Source of the DNA: Trichocoleus desertorum ATA4-8-CV12
GTDB taxonomy: Bacteria > Cyanobacteriota > Cyanobacteriia > FACHB-46
Assembly (NCBI GenBank): GCA_019358975.1
Contig: JAHHIL010000047.1
Span: forward strand, 1 to 46,875
DNA: 46,875 nucleotides
Direction: 5' to 3'
A program made the translations under genes and the position numbers. The notes under the pieces were generated by a model, which saw nothing but the letters and a program-made list of their open reading frames with translations, ran no database searches and had not been told where the DNA came from. Position 1 is the stretch's first letter; each line of letters starts with the position of its first letter. Positions 25,779 to 35,812 of the stretch are shown piece by piece.

Positions 25779-27245
25779 TTAGACTTTGCAGCGATCGCAG
25801 TGCCCACAGTGAAAGCTAGTTGCCTCTGATGCGAAGCCAAAAGCGCTTAACAAAAACTGCCACCGACATTGCCGAGTGCCTAAATAATCCGTCATTTGAG
25901 CCATTGCTTGAGCCATTACTTGAGTCTGAAGTTGGCTCGAAGCAGCAGAATTCTGGCTGGTAGAGACGATCGCGTAATGAAAGGGGTCTTGCCAACGCAG
26001 TTGTCCAGCAGCTTGCAATAGAGAAAGCGCGATCGCCCCGTCGGGAAACTGCCGTGATACCGCTTCTACGGTGCCTTGGCGGGGGAGTTTGTGGATTAAC
26101 TGACTAGCCGTTTGCTGTTGCGATCGCAGCTTATCAGCAAAAAATTGACGACGTTGTTTATCCCCAGAATCCAGCCATCCTGTGGGTTCGCTCACCAATG
26201 TCAATGCTGTTGCGGGTTCTCCGTCTCGTCCCGCTCGGCCAATCTCCTGTACGTATTCTGACAATAGGAAGGGAACGTGAAAGTGGATTACCCAGCGACA
26301 ATCTGGCTTGTTGATCCCCATGCCAAAAGCACAGGTGCAAATCACAAATTGGGTTTGTCCGTGCAACCAAGCTTGCTCAATGGCACGACGCTCCTCCGGG
26401 CTCAACCCGGCGTGGTAAGCAGCGGTGGCATAACCTGCTTGCTCTAGCCAAGTGGCTAAACTTTCACTATCGCGCCGAGTGCGGACATACACTAAACCTG
26501 CTTGCTGTGCTCTCGCTTGAATGAACTGCAAGAGTTGCTGTTTGCGATCTCTGGGAGTCCAAACGGTTTTGACCAACAAGTGTAAATTATCGCGGTAGGG
26601 ATTGCAGCGAAAGACCTGCGGTTGCCGCAATTGCAAACTATGTTGAATAACTTGTTGAGTTTGGGGATCAGCCGTAGCGGTAAAGGCGGCGATCGCAATC
26701 CGAGTGCCTGGAGGCTTTGTCTTTAGCAGCGCTGGACGGACGGCACCGAGGCGATAGTAAGCGGGTCGAAGGCTTTCACCCCATTGCACCAAGCAGTGAG
26801 CTTCATCCAAAACCAAACTATTAATTCTCAAGGCTGGTTGGCACAGTCTTTCCCAAACAGCGGGACTTAGCAAGGTTTCTGGCGAGAGATACAGCAAACG
26901 CAGCTTTTGTTGTTCTAGTGCCCACAACGTTTGTTTGCGCTGTCGAATCGGCAGTTCACTGTGGAGTAAAGCCGCAGGCAGACGGCGTTTTTGTAGCTCT
27001 TGTACCTGGTTTTCCATCAGCGCTACTAAAGGAGAGACGACTAGCGTCAAACCAGGTTGCAGTAGGGCAGGCAGTTGAAAGCAAATTGACTTCCCCCCAC
27101 CCGTCGGCATGATGATTAGAGAATCTCGCTGAGCCAACAAGCTTTGCACAATTTCACCCTGCGGCGGGCGAAAAGACGAATAACCCCAAACTGTTTCTAA
27201 GGTTTGCTGGGCTTGGTTGCAGGTAGTTGCTTGGACTGAGTTCAT
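25779..27245 (-). CDS. recQ: RecQ-family DNA helicase (short form)
   Basis: ATP-dependent 3'-5' DNA helicase of superfamily 2. From the ATG at 27245 the protein is 488 residues: the opening QQTLETVWGYSSFRPPQGEIV, Walker A MPTGGGKS (about 46-53), DEAH box (LVLDEAHCLVQWGE), and the motif VI region QEIGRAGRDGEPAT, then a short zinc-binding tail (CGHCDRCK). There is no HRDC domain, so it is the shortened type common in cyanobacteria. The frame extends upstream to 27437, but that would overlap the neighbouring ligase gene by 137 bases with non-homologous residues. Upstream gene and recQ are 55 bases apart and probably co-transcribed. Confidence 0.9.
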   Translation of the reverse strand: MNSVQATTCNQAQQTLETVWGYSSFRPPQGEIVQSLLAQRDSLIIMPTGGGKSICFQLPALLQPGLTLVVSPLVALMENQVQELQKRRLPAALLHSELPIRQRKQTLWALEQQKLRLLYLSPETLLSPAVWERLCQPALRINSLVLDEAHCLVQWGESLRPAYYRLGAVRPALLKTKPPGTRIAIAAFTATADPQTQQVIQHSLQLRQPQVFRCNPYRDNLHLLVKTVWTPRDRKQQLLQFIQARAQQAGLVYVRTRRDSESLATWLEQAGYATAAYHAGLSPEERRAIEQAWLHGQTQFVICTCAFGMGINKPDCRWVIHFHVPFLLSEYVQEIGRAGRDGEPATALTLVSEPTGWLDSGDKQRRQFFADKLRSQQQTASQLIHKLPRQGTVEAVSRQFPDGAIALSLLQAAGQLRWQDPFHYAIVSTSQNSAASSQLQTQVMAQAMAQMTDYLGTRQCRWQFLLSAFGFASEATSFHCGHCDRCKV

Positions 27246-27300
27246 GGCTCTGCTCGCGATCGCGCCCTGGCTTAGCATGCCCAAACTCGCCTTGAGGCTA

Positions 27301-27888
27301 TTACGGTACAGCAAACAGACCAGTTTCGGTGCAAACTGCTGAGAGAGATTGATCCCAGGCATCGGCAGGTAACTGGGGTAAGCGGGCGAAGTCGAACACG
27401 ATCCCAATGGTGCGCTTGGTGGCCCAAGCAGGATCACTTAAAAGGCGATCGTAAAAGCCGCCTCCATACCCCAACCGATAGCCTTGGCGATCGCAAGCCA
27501 CCGCAGGCACCAAAATTAAATCAACTTGATCAGCTGCTAAAGTCGGGCAGTCGGGATGAGGCTCAGTAATTCCGTAGGTTCCTGATTGCAAAGGCAAACT
27601 GCTGGTGGGGGACCAAACATGCCAAATCAGCGATTTACCGACGCAGCGAGGAAAACCCCAAACGCGATCGCTAGCTTGATTGATCAGAGGAGTTAAATCT
27701 GGCTCTTGGCGAAAACTGAAGTAAGCCAAAATGGTTTTGGCCTCGGTCAATAGAGAAGCTGCTTGTAGGTGGTGGCATAAACGATCGCTTTTAGCTCGCC
27801 AATCCTCCATTGTCATCGCTCGGCGTTGTTGCAATAAAAGTAGTCGTAATTCTGCCTTTTCAACTGAAGAGTTCGGCCCAAGATTCAC
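27301..27888 (-). CDS. 5-formyltetrahydrofolate cyclo-ligase
   Basis: Converts 5-formyltetrahydrofolate to 5,10-methenyltetrahydrofolate with ATP, keeping the folate pool usable. 195 residues. The family C-terminal signature is clear: LIVPAVACD-like segment, then GYRLGYGGGFYDRLL. The N-terminus carries the KAELRLLLLQQRRAM helix that starts the family. Read on the minus strand ahead of recQ; divergent from the hybrid kinase. No oddities. Confidence 0.92.
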   Translation of the reverse strand: MNLGPNSSVEKAELRLLLLQQRRAMTMEDWRAKSDRLCHHLQAASLLTEAKTILAYFSFRQEPDLTPLINQASDRVWGFPRCVGKSLIWHVWSPTSSLPLQSGTYGITEPHPDCPTLAADQVDLILVPAVACDRQGYRLGYGGGFYDRLLSDPAWATKRTIGIVFDFARLPQLPADAWDQSLSAVCTETGLFAVP

Positions 27889-28171
27889 GATTTGATTCCT
27901 TTACTACTACTGGCGACTGGCCTCTACAACGGCGATCGCTTCTAAGCATTTCTGAAGTCGCCAAGCTCGAATCAACAGCCCTGATATTAGTAAATAAAGT
28001 TTGCACAAAAGACGCTTTACTAAGGAGTTTGTCATCCTAGAGAGGTATCAAGCCGCTGCTCTTTGAGTTGCGATCAGTTTTATGGGGAATAGTGTAGTTG
28101 AGCAGTCTAGCAAAAACTCTTAGATTCAACAAATTCAAGCGTTCATCACAGGGTATGAACAAGAGGCATCG

Positions 28172-30583
28172 ATGAGCGTTGATACTACCGAGGAAGGTGT
28201 CATCTTAATCGTGGATGACATTCCAGCTAATCTAGGAGTTTTATTTAATTTTCTGGCTGATGCTGGGTTCCAGGTCTTAATTGCTGAGGACGGTGAAAGC
28301 GCCCTACAGATCGCTGAGTATGCCTCTCCAGATTTAATCCTGCTCGATGTGCTGATGCCAGAAATTGATGGCTTTGAAACTTGTCATCGTTTGAAGTTGA
28401 ATCAGGCTACTCAAAACATTCCCATCATCTTCATGACGGCCCTGACCGAAACCGTCGATAAGGTAAAAGGCTTAAATTTAGGAGCTGTTGATTACATTAC
28501 AAAACCGCTGCAACACGAAGAAGTGTTGGCACGAGTGAAATTGCATCTCAACTTGCGGCAGTTGACAAAGCAGTTGCAAGCCCAGAATCTTCAGCTAGAA
28601 CAAGAGATAGCTGAGCGTAAGCGGGTTGAAGCAGACCTGCGTCTTCACACAGCGGAGCTAACTGAATGGAAAAATCGTTACGAAGCCATCATTCAGGCCA
28701 GCGGCCAAATCCTGTTTGACTGGAATTCGCAGACCCACGAAGTAACCTATGGTGGCAACTTAACCTCAATTCTCGGCTACTCCCTAGAGGAACTGGCAGG
28801 GGGACTGGATCGCTGGGTAACCCTGATCCATCCCGAAGACCGTAGCCGCTTTAATGTAGAAGTCAATCGCGTCATTACGACGAAACAACCCTTTCAACAA
28901 GAATTTCGGGTTGGACGCAAAGACGGCACTTACATCACAGTCGAGAGCAAGGGTTATTTCTTTGCCGACAGCGATGGGCAAGTAGTCCGGATGACAGGGT
29001 TCATCGTAGACATTAGCGAAGCGAAGCGCGACGAAATCGTTCGCAAACGTTACGAAGAAGCGTTACGCGAAACCAGCCAGATGCTACAAGCGCTGATTCA
29101 AGCCTCTCCCTTGGCGATCGTCGTGCTTGATCCGGAAGGTCGAGTGCAACTATGGAACCCAGCCGCCCAGGAAATTTTTGACTGGAGCGAATCAGAAGTT
29201 TTGGGCGAAATTTTGCCCATCGTGCCTACTGCCAAGCAAGGTGAATTTCAGACCTTTATGCAACGTGTGTTGCAAGGGGAATCCTTTACAGGCGAAGAGG
29301 TCAGCCGCCAAAAGCGAGATGGTTCCTTACTAGAACTCAACCTCTCCACCGCCCCACTCCGCAATGCCAACGGTGAAGTAACGGGCATGATCGCCATGCT
29401 GCTAGATGTCACTGCCAAAAAACAATTGGAAGCTCAAGCGTTCCGAGCGCAACGGATGGAAAGCATTGGCACCCTAGCCAGCGGCATTGCCCACGACCTC
29501 AACAACCTGCTCACTCCCATCTTGTCCTCGGCCCAACTGCTCCTCATGCCCACAAAGCTGCCAGAAGACAAAAGGCAAAAGTTGCTAAAAACGATGGAAG
29601 CCAGCACCAAACGAGCCGCTGCTTTAGTTAAGCAAGTCCTCTTATTTGCGAGGGGCGTGGAAGGCAAGCGCATTACCTTGCAAATGTCGCATCTGATTAC
29701 AGAAATCAAACAAATTGCTCAAGAAACCTTTCCCAAATGGATTGAAGTCAAGGCGAATGTAGACCCAAACCTGTGGCTGGTGGCTGGTGACACAACCCAA
29801 CTACACCAAGCGCTGCTAAATCTCTGCATCAATGCTCGCGATGCTATGGCTGATGGAGGCACGCTGAAGATTACGGCTAGCAATATCTGGCTCGATGAGA
29901 AATACGCTCAGCTCAATATTGATGCTAAGGTCGGGCCTTATGTCCGCGTTACCGTCACGGATACAGGAACTGGCATTCCTGCCTCTATTATCGATCGCGT
30001 GTTTGAACCCTTTTTTACCACCAAAGAGGTGGGTCAAGGCACAGGTCTGGGATTATCAACCGTCGTGGGAATTGTGAAAGGTCATGGTGGCTTTGTCCAA
30101 GTTCAGAGCCAAATGGGTCAAGGCACAGAGTTTAGGTTGTACTTGCCGATCGCCCAAACCTATGACCTCAAACCAAACGCAACTGAATACGATGGACTCA
30201 AAGCTGGGCACGGTGAAGTTGTACTGGTGGTTGACGACGAAGAGGCGATTTGTGAAGTAACCAAGACTTCCCTGGAGTACTACGGTTATAAGGTTTTGAC
30301 GGCTAAAGACGGTGTGGAAGCGATCGCCTTGTATGTGCGGCACCAAAGCGAAATTAATGTGGTGCTCGTGGATATGATGATGCCGTCGATGGATGGCCCC
30401 ACCACAATTCGGACACTGCAAAAGATCAATCCCCAAGTCAAGATTATTGGCGTCAGTGGGCTGATCTCCCATTGCCCGATGACTGAGTTTGTCAATAGCA
30501 GCAACGTCAAGAGCTTTTTACCCAAGCCCTACACCTCAGAAGAACTCCTGCAAAACTTACGGGTTGTACTGACGACGCACTAA
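28172..30583 (+). CDS. Hybrid histidine kinase, REC-PAS-PAS-HK-REC
   Basis: An 803-residue soluble signalling protein. Order: receiver domain (about 8-125, phospho-acceptor D59 in [10 protein letters not shown]), a coiled coil (about 130-170), two PAS domains (about 170-285 and 300-420, the first of the PAS-PAC type with [10 protein letters not shown]), HisKA with H441 (SGIAHDLNN), an HATPase domain (N box [11 protein letters not shown] boxes TDTGTGIP and GQGTGLGLS), and a C-terminal receiver with D734 ([13 protein letters not shown]). No membrane helices, so it reads a cytoplasmic signal or another kinase through its first receiver. It is free-standing; its partner output protein is not in the window. 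Confidence 0.9.
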   Translation: MSVDTTEEGVILIVDDIPANLGVLFNFLADAGFQVLIAEDGESALQIAEYASPDLILLDVLMPEIDGFETCHRLKLNQATQNIPIIFMTALTETVDKVKGLNLGAVDYITKPLQHEEVLARVKLHLNLRQLTKQLQAQNLQLEQEIAERKRVEADLRLHTAELTEWKNRYEAIIQASGQILFDWNSQTHEVTYGGNLTSILGYSLEELAGGLDRWVTLIHPEDRSRFNVEVNRVITTKQPFQQEFRVGRKDGTYITVESKGYFFADSDGQVVRMTGFIVDISEAKRDEIVRKRYEEALRETSQMLQALIQASPLAIVVLDPEGRVQLWNPAAQEIFDWSESEVLGEILPIVPTAKQGEFQTFMQRVLQGESFTGEEVSRQKRDGSLLELNLSTAPLRNANGEVTGMIAMLLDVTAKKQLEAQAFRAQRMESIGTLASGIAHDLNNLLTPILSSAQLLLMPTKLPEDKRQKLLKTMEASTKRAAALVKQVLLFARGVEGKRITLQMSHLITEIKQIAQETFPKWIEVKANVDPNLWLVAGDTTQLHQALLNLCINARDAMADGGTLKITASNIWLDEKYAQLNIDAKVGPYVRVTVTDTGTGIPASIIDRVFEPFFTTKEVGQGTGLGLSTVVGIVKGHGGFVQVQSQMGQGTEFRLYLPIAQTYDLKPNATEYDGLKAGHGEVVLVVDDEEAICEVTKTSLEYYGYKVLTAKDGVEAIALYVRHQSEINVVLVDMMMPSMDGPTTIRTLQKINPQVKIIGVSGLISHCPMTEFVNSSNVKSFLPKPYTSEELLQNLRVVLTTH

Positions 30584-30663
30584 AAAACAATACCAAACCG
30601 TCACCATCCATCCCTCGGTGTTGTTATGATCCAGCTAATTTTCTATTTAGATTCAGTAAGCCT

Positions 30664-32592
30664 GTGGCCTACGACTCCATGACTGATAGCATCCTTGACG
30701 TTCACAACTTGCACGTGCAATTTCAAACCGATGAACGGTTGATTAAAGCAGTAGATGGAATTTCCTTTGAGGTCAAGCGCGGACAAACCTTAGGGATTGT
30801 CGGAGAGTCAGGCTCAGGTAAATCCGTCACTTCTCTGGCAGTGATGGGCCTAGTGCCTCCACCGGGTAGAGTGGCGGGGGGTGAACTTTGGTTCCAAGGG
30901 GCAGAGAGCGATACGGGCGCGATCGATTTGGTCAAAGTGCCTCCTAGCCATCGCCGCACCTATCGGGGCAACCAAATTTCCATGATTTTCCAGGAACCGA
31001 TGAGTTCGCTGAACCCAGTCTATACCTGTGGATTTCAGCTCACTGAGGCGATCCGCCTACACCAAAACATTTCTGAAGCTGAGGCTCGGCGGCAAGCGAT
31101 CGCCCTCTTGCAAGAAGTGAAGCTCTTGCCCAGCGATGAAGAACTCAAGCAGCGCTATTTAGAAGAATTGCCTCAAAGTGAGTTGGCACATCCCCCTAGT
31201 GAAGCTGAGCTAAATCGTCATATTAACCAGCAAAAGCAAAGCATCTTAGACCGCTATCCCCACGAACTTTCTGGGGGTCAGATTCAGCGAGTGATGATTG
31301 CGATGGCGATTAGCTGCAACCCCAGCTTGTTGATTGCGGATGAACCTACCACGGCCTTGGATGTTACGGTACAAGCCACAATTCTGGATTTGCTGCGGGA
31401 ACTGCGCGATCGCCGCAACATGTCCATCATGTTCATCACCCACGACTTGGGCGTAATTGCTGACATTGCCGACACGGTGGCAGTGATGTATCAGGGCAAA
31501 ATTGTGGAGTACGGTTCTGTCTGGCAGATTTTCTCTAGTCCGCAACATCCTTATACCAAGAGCCTACTCACCTGCCGTCCCCGACCCGATCGCCGTTTGC
31601 AGCTACTCCCCACAGTCTCAGACTTTATGGAAGTGGTGACCACCCCTAGCGGCGAGACGCTCATCCAAGAAAAGCCCACGGATATGTTCCAAGCGGTGCG
31701 GAACGGGGCTGAAATGAGTGATTTTGACCTAGACCGTCGGCTCACCGAACTGCAACAGCAAGCCCCTTTGTTATCGGTACAAGACCTACAGGTCGCATTC
31801 CCAGTCCGAGGCGTGTGGGGGGAAACCAAGCGCTACGTCATGGCCGTGAATGGTGTCTCGTTTGATGTGTATCCCGGTGAAACCTTGGGCTTGGTGGGAG
31901 AATCGGGTTGCGGCAAAACCACACTGGCTCGGACATTGTTGCGCTTGATCGAGCCTACCCAGGGCAAAATTCTGTTTGAAGGCCGCCCAGCCCACAGCTT
32001 GGAAGGTAAAGCTTTGCGGCAACTGCGGCAAGAAATGCAGATTATCTTCCAAAACCCTTTTGGTTCACTTGATCCACGTATGACGGTTGGGGCAGCGGTG
32101 ATGGAACCGCTCAAAATTCATCGCCGGGGCAATCAGCGGCAGAATCGAGAACGAGCGGCCTATTTGCTAGAGCGGGTCGGCTTAGATCCGCAACTAATGC
32201 ACCGTTATCCTCATGAATTTTCTGGTGGACAACGGCAACGGGTGGCGATCGCGCGAGCATTGGCCTTAAACCCCAAGTTCATCATTTGCGATGAATCGGT
32301 CTCTGCTTTAGACGTATCGGTACAGGCGCAAGTCTTGAACCTCCTGAAAGAACTGCAAGGCGAATTTGGCCTCACCTACATCTTTATTTCTCACGATTTG
32401 AGTGTGGTGAAGTTTATGAGCGATCGCATCATGGTGATGAATCGCGGCAAAATTGAAGAGATCGGCCCTGCGGAAATCATCTACCGCGAACCGAAACAGC
32501 CTTATACTCGTCAGTTGATTGCAGCAATTCCAGTCGGTAGTCTAGAACGCATCCGAGAACGCCAAGTCGAGCGGGGGATCGCAGTGGGGTAA
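30664..32592 (+). CDS. Fused dipeptide/oligopeptide-type ABC transporter ATPase
   Basis: Two complete ABC ATPase domains in one 642-residue chain, as in GsiA-like proteins (DppD+DppF fused). Domain 1 (about 8-285): Walker A GESGSGKS, signature LSGGQIQR, Walker B LLIADEPT. Domain 2 (about 365-610): Walker [10 protein letters not shown], signature FSGGQRQRV, Walker B FIICDES. Each is followed by the peptide-family C-terminal extension (HPYTKSLL and QPYTRQLI). The second domain's Walker B ends DES instead of DEP, normal in this family. Start GTG 30664; ATG 30679 is an equally good alternative. No permease or binding protein genes adjoin it, so it must work with subunits encoded elsewhere. Confidence 0.92.
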   Translation: MAYDSMTDSILDVHNLHVQFQTDERLIKAVDGISFEVKRGQTLGIVGESGSGKSVTSLAVMGLVPPPGRVAGGELWFQGAESDTGAIDLVKVPPSHRRTYRGNQISMIFQEPMSSLNPVYTCGFQLTEAIRLHQNISEAEARRQAIALLQEVKLLPSDEELKQRYLEELPQSELAHPPSEAELNRHINQQKQSILDRYPHELSGGQIQRVMIAMAISCNPSLLIADEPTTALDVTVQATILDLLRELRDRRNMSIMFITHDLGVIADIADTVAVMYQGKIVEYGSVWQIFSSPQHPYTKSLLTCRPRPDRRLQLLPTVSDFMEVVTTPSGETLIQEKPTDMFQAVRNGAEMSDFDLDRRLTELQQQAPLLSVQDLQVAFPVRGVWGETKRYVMAVNGVSFDVYPGETLGLVGESGCGKTTLARTLLRLIEPTQGKILFEGRPAHSLEGKALRQLRQEMQIIFQNPFGSLDPRMTVGAAVMEPLKIHRRGNQRQNRERAAYLLERVGLDPQLMHRYPHEFSGGQRQRVAIARALALNPKFIICDESVSALDVSVQAQVLNLLKELQGEFGLTYIFISHDLSVVKFMSDRIMVMNRGKIEEIGPAEIIYREPKQPYTRQLIAAIPVGSLERIRERQVERGIAVG

Positions 32593-32650
32593 GCTCGAAT
32601 TCAGCATTGCTTGCAACCAAATTGCTTTTCCAGCCAGCGAGACCAAGACC

Positions 32651-33781
32651 ATGAGTGAGACGATATCTGAGTTGATTCAGAACCTCAGCGATCCAGCTGT
32701 TGAGGTTCGGGCTGACGCTGCCAAAATGTTAGGTGAACATGGTGCCACCGCCAAAGCAGCGGTTCCTGCTTTAATCAAAGCTGTCAACGATCGCTCTGCG
32801 GCGGTGAGGGACAGTGCGATCGCCTCCCTGAGCAAAATCAACCTCGATTCCACAGTCTCCGCCTTAATCCAGAACCTAGAGGATGATGACGATCGGGTCC
32901 GCAATAGTGCCGCTAGAGGCATCTCTACGATGGTGGAGCGCTTTGACCTTCCCCCTTCGACGAAACAACAGGTGTTTACAGCTTTGGCAGGAGCCGTCAA
33001 TAACCGCTGTTGGTTTGTCCGTTCTACCGTGATGTCAACGCTGGGTGAGCTAGCTCCTGTAGAGGAAGTGCTGCCAATTTTGATCGCAGGCTTAGCTGAC
33101 GAAGAAGCAGAAGTTCGTCAAGATGCCGCGATCGCGATTCAGTGCTTTGGGGACGAAGCCGAGCCCGCCGTCCCTTACCTAATCGATGCCTTTTGGCATG
33201 ACATTGAGGTTTACGCAGCTTCGGCGCTGGGTAGCATTGGGCCTGGAGCTGCAGCTGCCCTACCGCACTTACTCACAGCACTCCAACGAGATGATGAAAA
33301 TCTCCGGGGACGGGCCGCTGAAGCAATTGGAGAAATCGGCTCCGAGGCTGCTATTCCCACCCTAATCGATTTTTTGCGGCAAGAAGACGCGGGTCTCCGT
33401 CAAGCTGCCGCCGAAGCGCTGCAAGGTCTCGGTCCTATCGCGAAAGCCGCTGTCCCTGGCTTGATTCTGGCCTTGGAAGACGAATCCGTTGAGGTTAAAG
33501 CAACGGCAGCAAAAGCCTTGGGAGAGATCGAGCCGGAGAACCCAGCGATCGCGGAGCTACTGATGCCGCTGTTGCAAGATGAAAATGCCTCAGTCCGAGC
33601 GAGTACGGCTCATGCCCTACAACTGATGGGCAAACATGCGGAAATCGCTGTCCCCGCTTTGATCGAAGCCTTTAAAGATGAAGTAGAACGAGTCAGTCAG
33701 AGTGCCGCCAAAGCTTTAGCTGAAATTGGGACTCCAGAAGCCAAAGACGCGATCGCCCGTTATCGCCGCCAATGGCCTTAG
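32651..33781 (+). CDS. HEAT/PBS-lyase-like repeat protein
   Basis: A 376-residue all-helical protein made almost entirely of about 11 HEAT-like repeats of 31-37 residues (for example VRADAAKMLGEHG, VRQDAAIAIQCFG, LRQAAAEALQGLG, VKATAAKALGEI). This repeat type is shared by phycobilin lyase subunits and many scaffold proteins. No enzymatic residues stand out, so a lyase role would need evidence. It begins 58 bases after the ABC ATPase on the same strand and is acidic overall. Probably an adaptor or regulator. Confidence 0.85.
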   Translation: MSETISELIQNLSDPAVEVRADAAKMLGEHGATAKAAVPALIKAVNDRSAAVRDSAIASLSKINLDSTVSALIQNLEDDDDRVRNSAARGISTMVERFDLPPSTKQQVFTALAGAVNNRCWFVRSTVMSTLGELAPVEEVLPILIAGLADEEAEVRQDAAIAIQCFGDEAEPAVPYLIDAFWHDIEVYAASALGSIGPGAAAALPHLLTALQRDDENLRGRAAEAIGEIGSEAAIPTLIDFLRQEDAGLRQAAAEALQGLGPIAKAAVPGLILALEDESVEVKATAAKALGEIEPENPAIAELLMPLLQDENASVRASTAHALQLMGKHAEIAVPALIEAFKDEVERVSQSAAKALAEIGTPEAKDAIARYRRQWP

Positions 33782-33835
33782 GTTCTCACTGGGTCTGTAC
33801 GTCTTATTATGTTGACGACAGCCGCCACTAAATCA

Positions 33836-34660
33836 CTAAGATTTTACGGTGCTGAGCCTGCCGTTTTTGATTTGTACGACGGGATGGTTAGACATCCGCA
33901 CCAGTTGCTCATCGTGAGTGGTGACGATTACGGTAATCCCAATGCTGTTCAGCTTCTTCAGAATCTTGATTACCTGCCAAGAATTCTCTGAGTCCAAGTT
34001 ACCTGTGGGCTCATCGGCCAGCAGTAGCGGTGGGGTGCTAACAACCGCACGGGCAATGCTCACCCGTTGTTGCTCTCCTCCAGACAGTTCATCAGGGAAG
34101 CAGTCGGCTTTGTCTTGCAGACCGACCATCCGCAGCGTGGGTTGCAACCGTCGCTGGATTTCCTTGCGGGTATAGCCTTGGGCTTGCAGAACAAAAGCCA
34201 CGTTTTCAGCCACAGTCCGACGAGGAATCAGCTTGTAGTCTTGAAAGACAATGCCAATCCGCCGCCGCAGCAGAGACAGGCGATCGCCCCGCAGCTTCGA
34301 CAAATTGTAGTCATCTACAACCACATCACCCTGGTTGGGACGTTCTGCCCCATAGAGCAACTTCAAAAAAGTAGTCTTGCCAGAACCAGAGGGGCCAGTT
34401 ACAAACAAGAAGCTGCCCCGCTTAACTTCCAGATTCACACCTAACAAGCCACGGCTGCCATTGGGGTAAGTTTTCGTGACACTCTGCAACTGGATAATGG
34501 GCGTGGTCGCTGCGGGTTGAGGCCCTTTCGTAGCCTGAGTTGTGACTTGAGGCTGAGTGTCACTAAGCGGTGTCTGAAGGTGGGCATAGACATCGCTAAC
34601 TGAAGAACCCGAACCGCTAGCAGCAGCCTGGGGAGATTTGCCGTTCAAAACCTGGGGCAT
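33836..34660 (-). CDS. ftsE: FtsE-like cell-division ABC ATPase
   Basis: ABC ATPase with Walker [10 protein letters not shown], the FtsE-type segment [25 protein letters not shown], signature [15 protein letters not shown] and Walker [13 protein letters not shown]. FtsE partners FtsX at the septum to activate cell-wall hydrolases. This copy has about 50 extra low-complexity residues (Ser/Gln/Thr/Pro) before the ATPase domain, so the true start may be a later codon; no other start is clearly better. FtsX is not adjacent, which is common in cyanobacteria. Convergent with the HEAT-repeat gene, and close behind a glycosyltransferase gene on the same strand. Confidence 0.85.
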   Translation of the reverse strand: MPQVLNGKSPQAAASGSGSSVSDVYAHLQTPLSDTQPQVTTQATKGPQPAATTPIIQLQSVTKTYPNGSRGLLGVNLEVKRGSFLFVTGPSGSGKTTFLKLLYGAERPNQGDVVVDDYNLSKLRGDRLSLLRRRIGIVFQDYKLIPRRTVAENVAFVLQAQGYTRKEIQRRLQPTLRMVGLQDKADCFPDELSGGEQQRVSIARAVVSTPPLLLADEPTGNLDSENSWQVIKILKKLNSIGITVIVTTHDEQLVRMSNHPVVQIKNGRLSTVKS

Positions 34661-34684
34661 AGAGGAAAACAGTGCCTTTGAGCA

Positions 34685-34716
34685 GCGTGATTGTGACGTA
34701 GCGTGATTGTGACGTA
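34685..34716. repeat. Perfect 16-bp tandem repeat upstream of ftsE
   Basis: GCGTGATTGTGACGTA occurs twice, end to end (34685-34700 and 34701-34716), in the 60-base gap between the glycosyltransferase stop and the ftsE start. Two adjacent copies on about one and a half helix turns could be a regulator site or a recent slippage duplication. Confidence 0.85.
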
Positions 34717-34720
34717 GAGA

Positions 34721-35485
34721 TTATGGTACTCGCTGAGTGACGGGATGTCTTTGGGTGAAACGATAAATTAGGGCTCGAATTGCAAATTTTGGTAACGCTA
34801 GCATCCGTCGCCACCGCCAAGGTTCCTTATATAACCGATAGACCCATTCCAAATGGTTATCCCGCAGCCAAGCAGGTGCCCGCGATTTCTCTCCTGCCCA
34901 AATGTCAAAGCTACCGCCTACGCCAATCCAGATTGCTTCCGGGCAAAGGTGGCGATGCTCTGCAATCCACAACTCTTGGCGAGGCACGCCCAAACCGACA
35001 AAAATTAAGCGAGGTTGCAAGGTTTGTAGCATTTGCCGAAACTCTGGCTGAGCGTCAGCAGAGAGAAAACCATTTTGAACTCCCGCGATCGCCAACCCTG
35101 GAACCTGCTCTTGCCACCGTCTCGCCGCAGTTTCCGCCACGCCGGGAGCCCCACCATAAAAGAACACGGGCCAGGGTTCTGCCGCTTGTCCTGCTTTTTG
35201 GAGGAGTGCTTCTGCTAGTTCAATGCCTGGGCACCGTTCTACCCGTCGCCCTTGCGATCGCAGGTACAGCACCACCCCAGCCCCATCGGGAATCACTAGT
35301 TCTGCTTGACGAATAATGTTAGCTAAAGCAGGGGAGTCTTCTGCCTGCATGGTCATTTCGGCATTGAGCGTGACGACATGCACTCCCCGTCTTTCTTGCA
35401 AACGGGCTGACAGCCAACCTGCATAGTCATTCGATAGGTGAACTGGGAGCCCCAGTACAGGAAATGGTTTGGGTGCTTCAGACAT
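34721..35485 (-). CDS. WecG/TagA/CpsF family glycosyltransferase
   Basis: Glycosyltransferase family 26 enzyme that adds N-acetylmannosaminuronic acid or a similar sugar to a lipid-linked precursor of a surface polysaccharide. Family motifs: HVVTLNAEMTMQAED, the catalytic region VIPDGAGVVLYL, and FVGLGVPRQELWI. 254 residues from the ATG at 35485 (MSEAPKPF); an ATG at 35512 would add nine residues. A peripheral-membrane tail rich in Trp/Arg at the end (RWRRMLALPKF) fits association with the membrane. It precedes ftsE on the same strand. Confidence 0.9.
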   Translation of the reverse strand: MSEAPKPFPVLGLPVHLSNDYAGWLSARLQERRGVHVVTLNAEMTMQAEDSPALANIIRQAELVIPDGAGVVLYLRSQGRRVERCPGIELAEALLQKAGQAAEPWPVFFYGGAPGVAETAARRWQEQVPGLAIAGVQNGFLSADAQPEFRQMLQTLQPRLIFVGLGVPRQELWIAEHRHLCPEAIWIGVGGSFDIWAGEKSRAPAWLRDNHLEWVYRLYKEPWRWRRMLALPKFAIRALIYRFTQRHPVTQRVP

Positions 35486-35812
35486 AGACCGCACTTGCAC
35501 TGCCTCACGCATCTAGTAATGGTCGTTGAGTAGCTCTCTCAGGCGCTAAATTCTACCGCACTCTAGCCCAGAGCGCTACTAATTGCTACTGCTCTAGCAG
35601 TTTTCACCTCAACTACCCATTACGAGCGCGATCGCAGCAAATCCTGATAAATTACGAGCCAAGTAAATTTTAATACGTTTTACAGATGCACATACTGAGG
35701 AATACTGTACTGTTAAGGCGATCGGATATTAAAAGTTCTCTTGAGATGTGATCTCTGAGACTTTAGGGAAAATTGGCATTATTTTAGATAAGAATTTATC
35801 GAGTGACGAGCG
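35486..35812. other. Intergenic region before the hydrolase gene
   Basis: About 325 bases between divergent genes. A HIP1-like octamer occurs near 35627. The last 100 bases become clearly AT-rich as the accessory patch starts. I see no RNA gene or inverted repeat of note. Confidence 0.4.

Noticed and set aside
27246-27437. N-terminal extension of recQ
   Set aside because: It overlaps the upstream ligase gene by 137 bases and adds residues unlike the family; the ATG at 27245 fits.
30056-30472. 138-codon minus-strand frame in the hybrid kinase
   Set aside because: Lies opposite the HATPase and receiver domains, which are clearly coding on the plus strand.
34780-35316. 178-codon plus-strand frame opposite the glycosyltransferase
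   Set aside because: Antisense shadow; the minus-strand frame has all WecG/TagA motifs.
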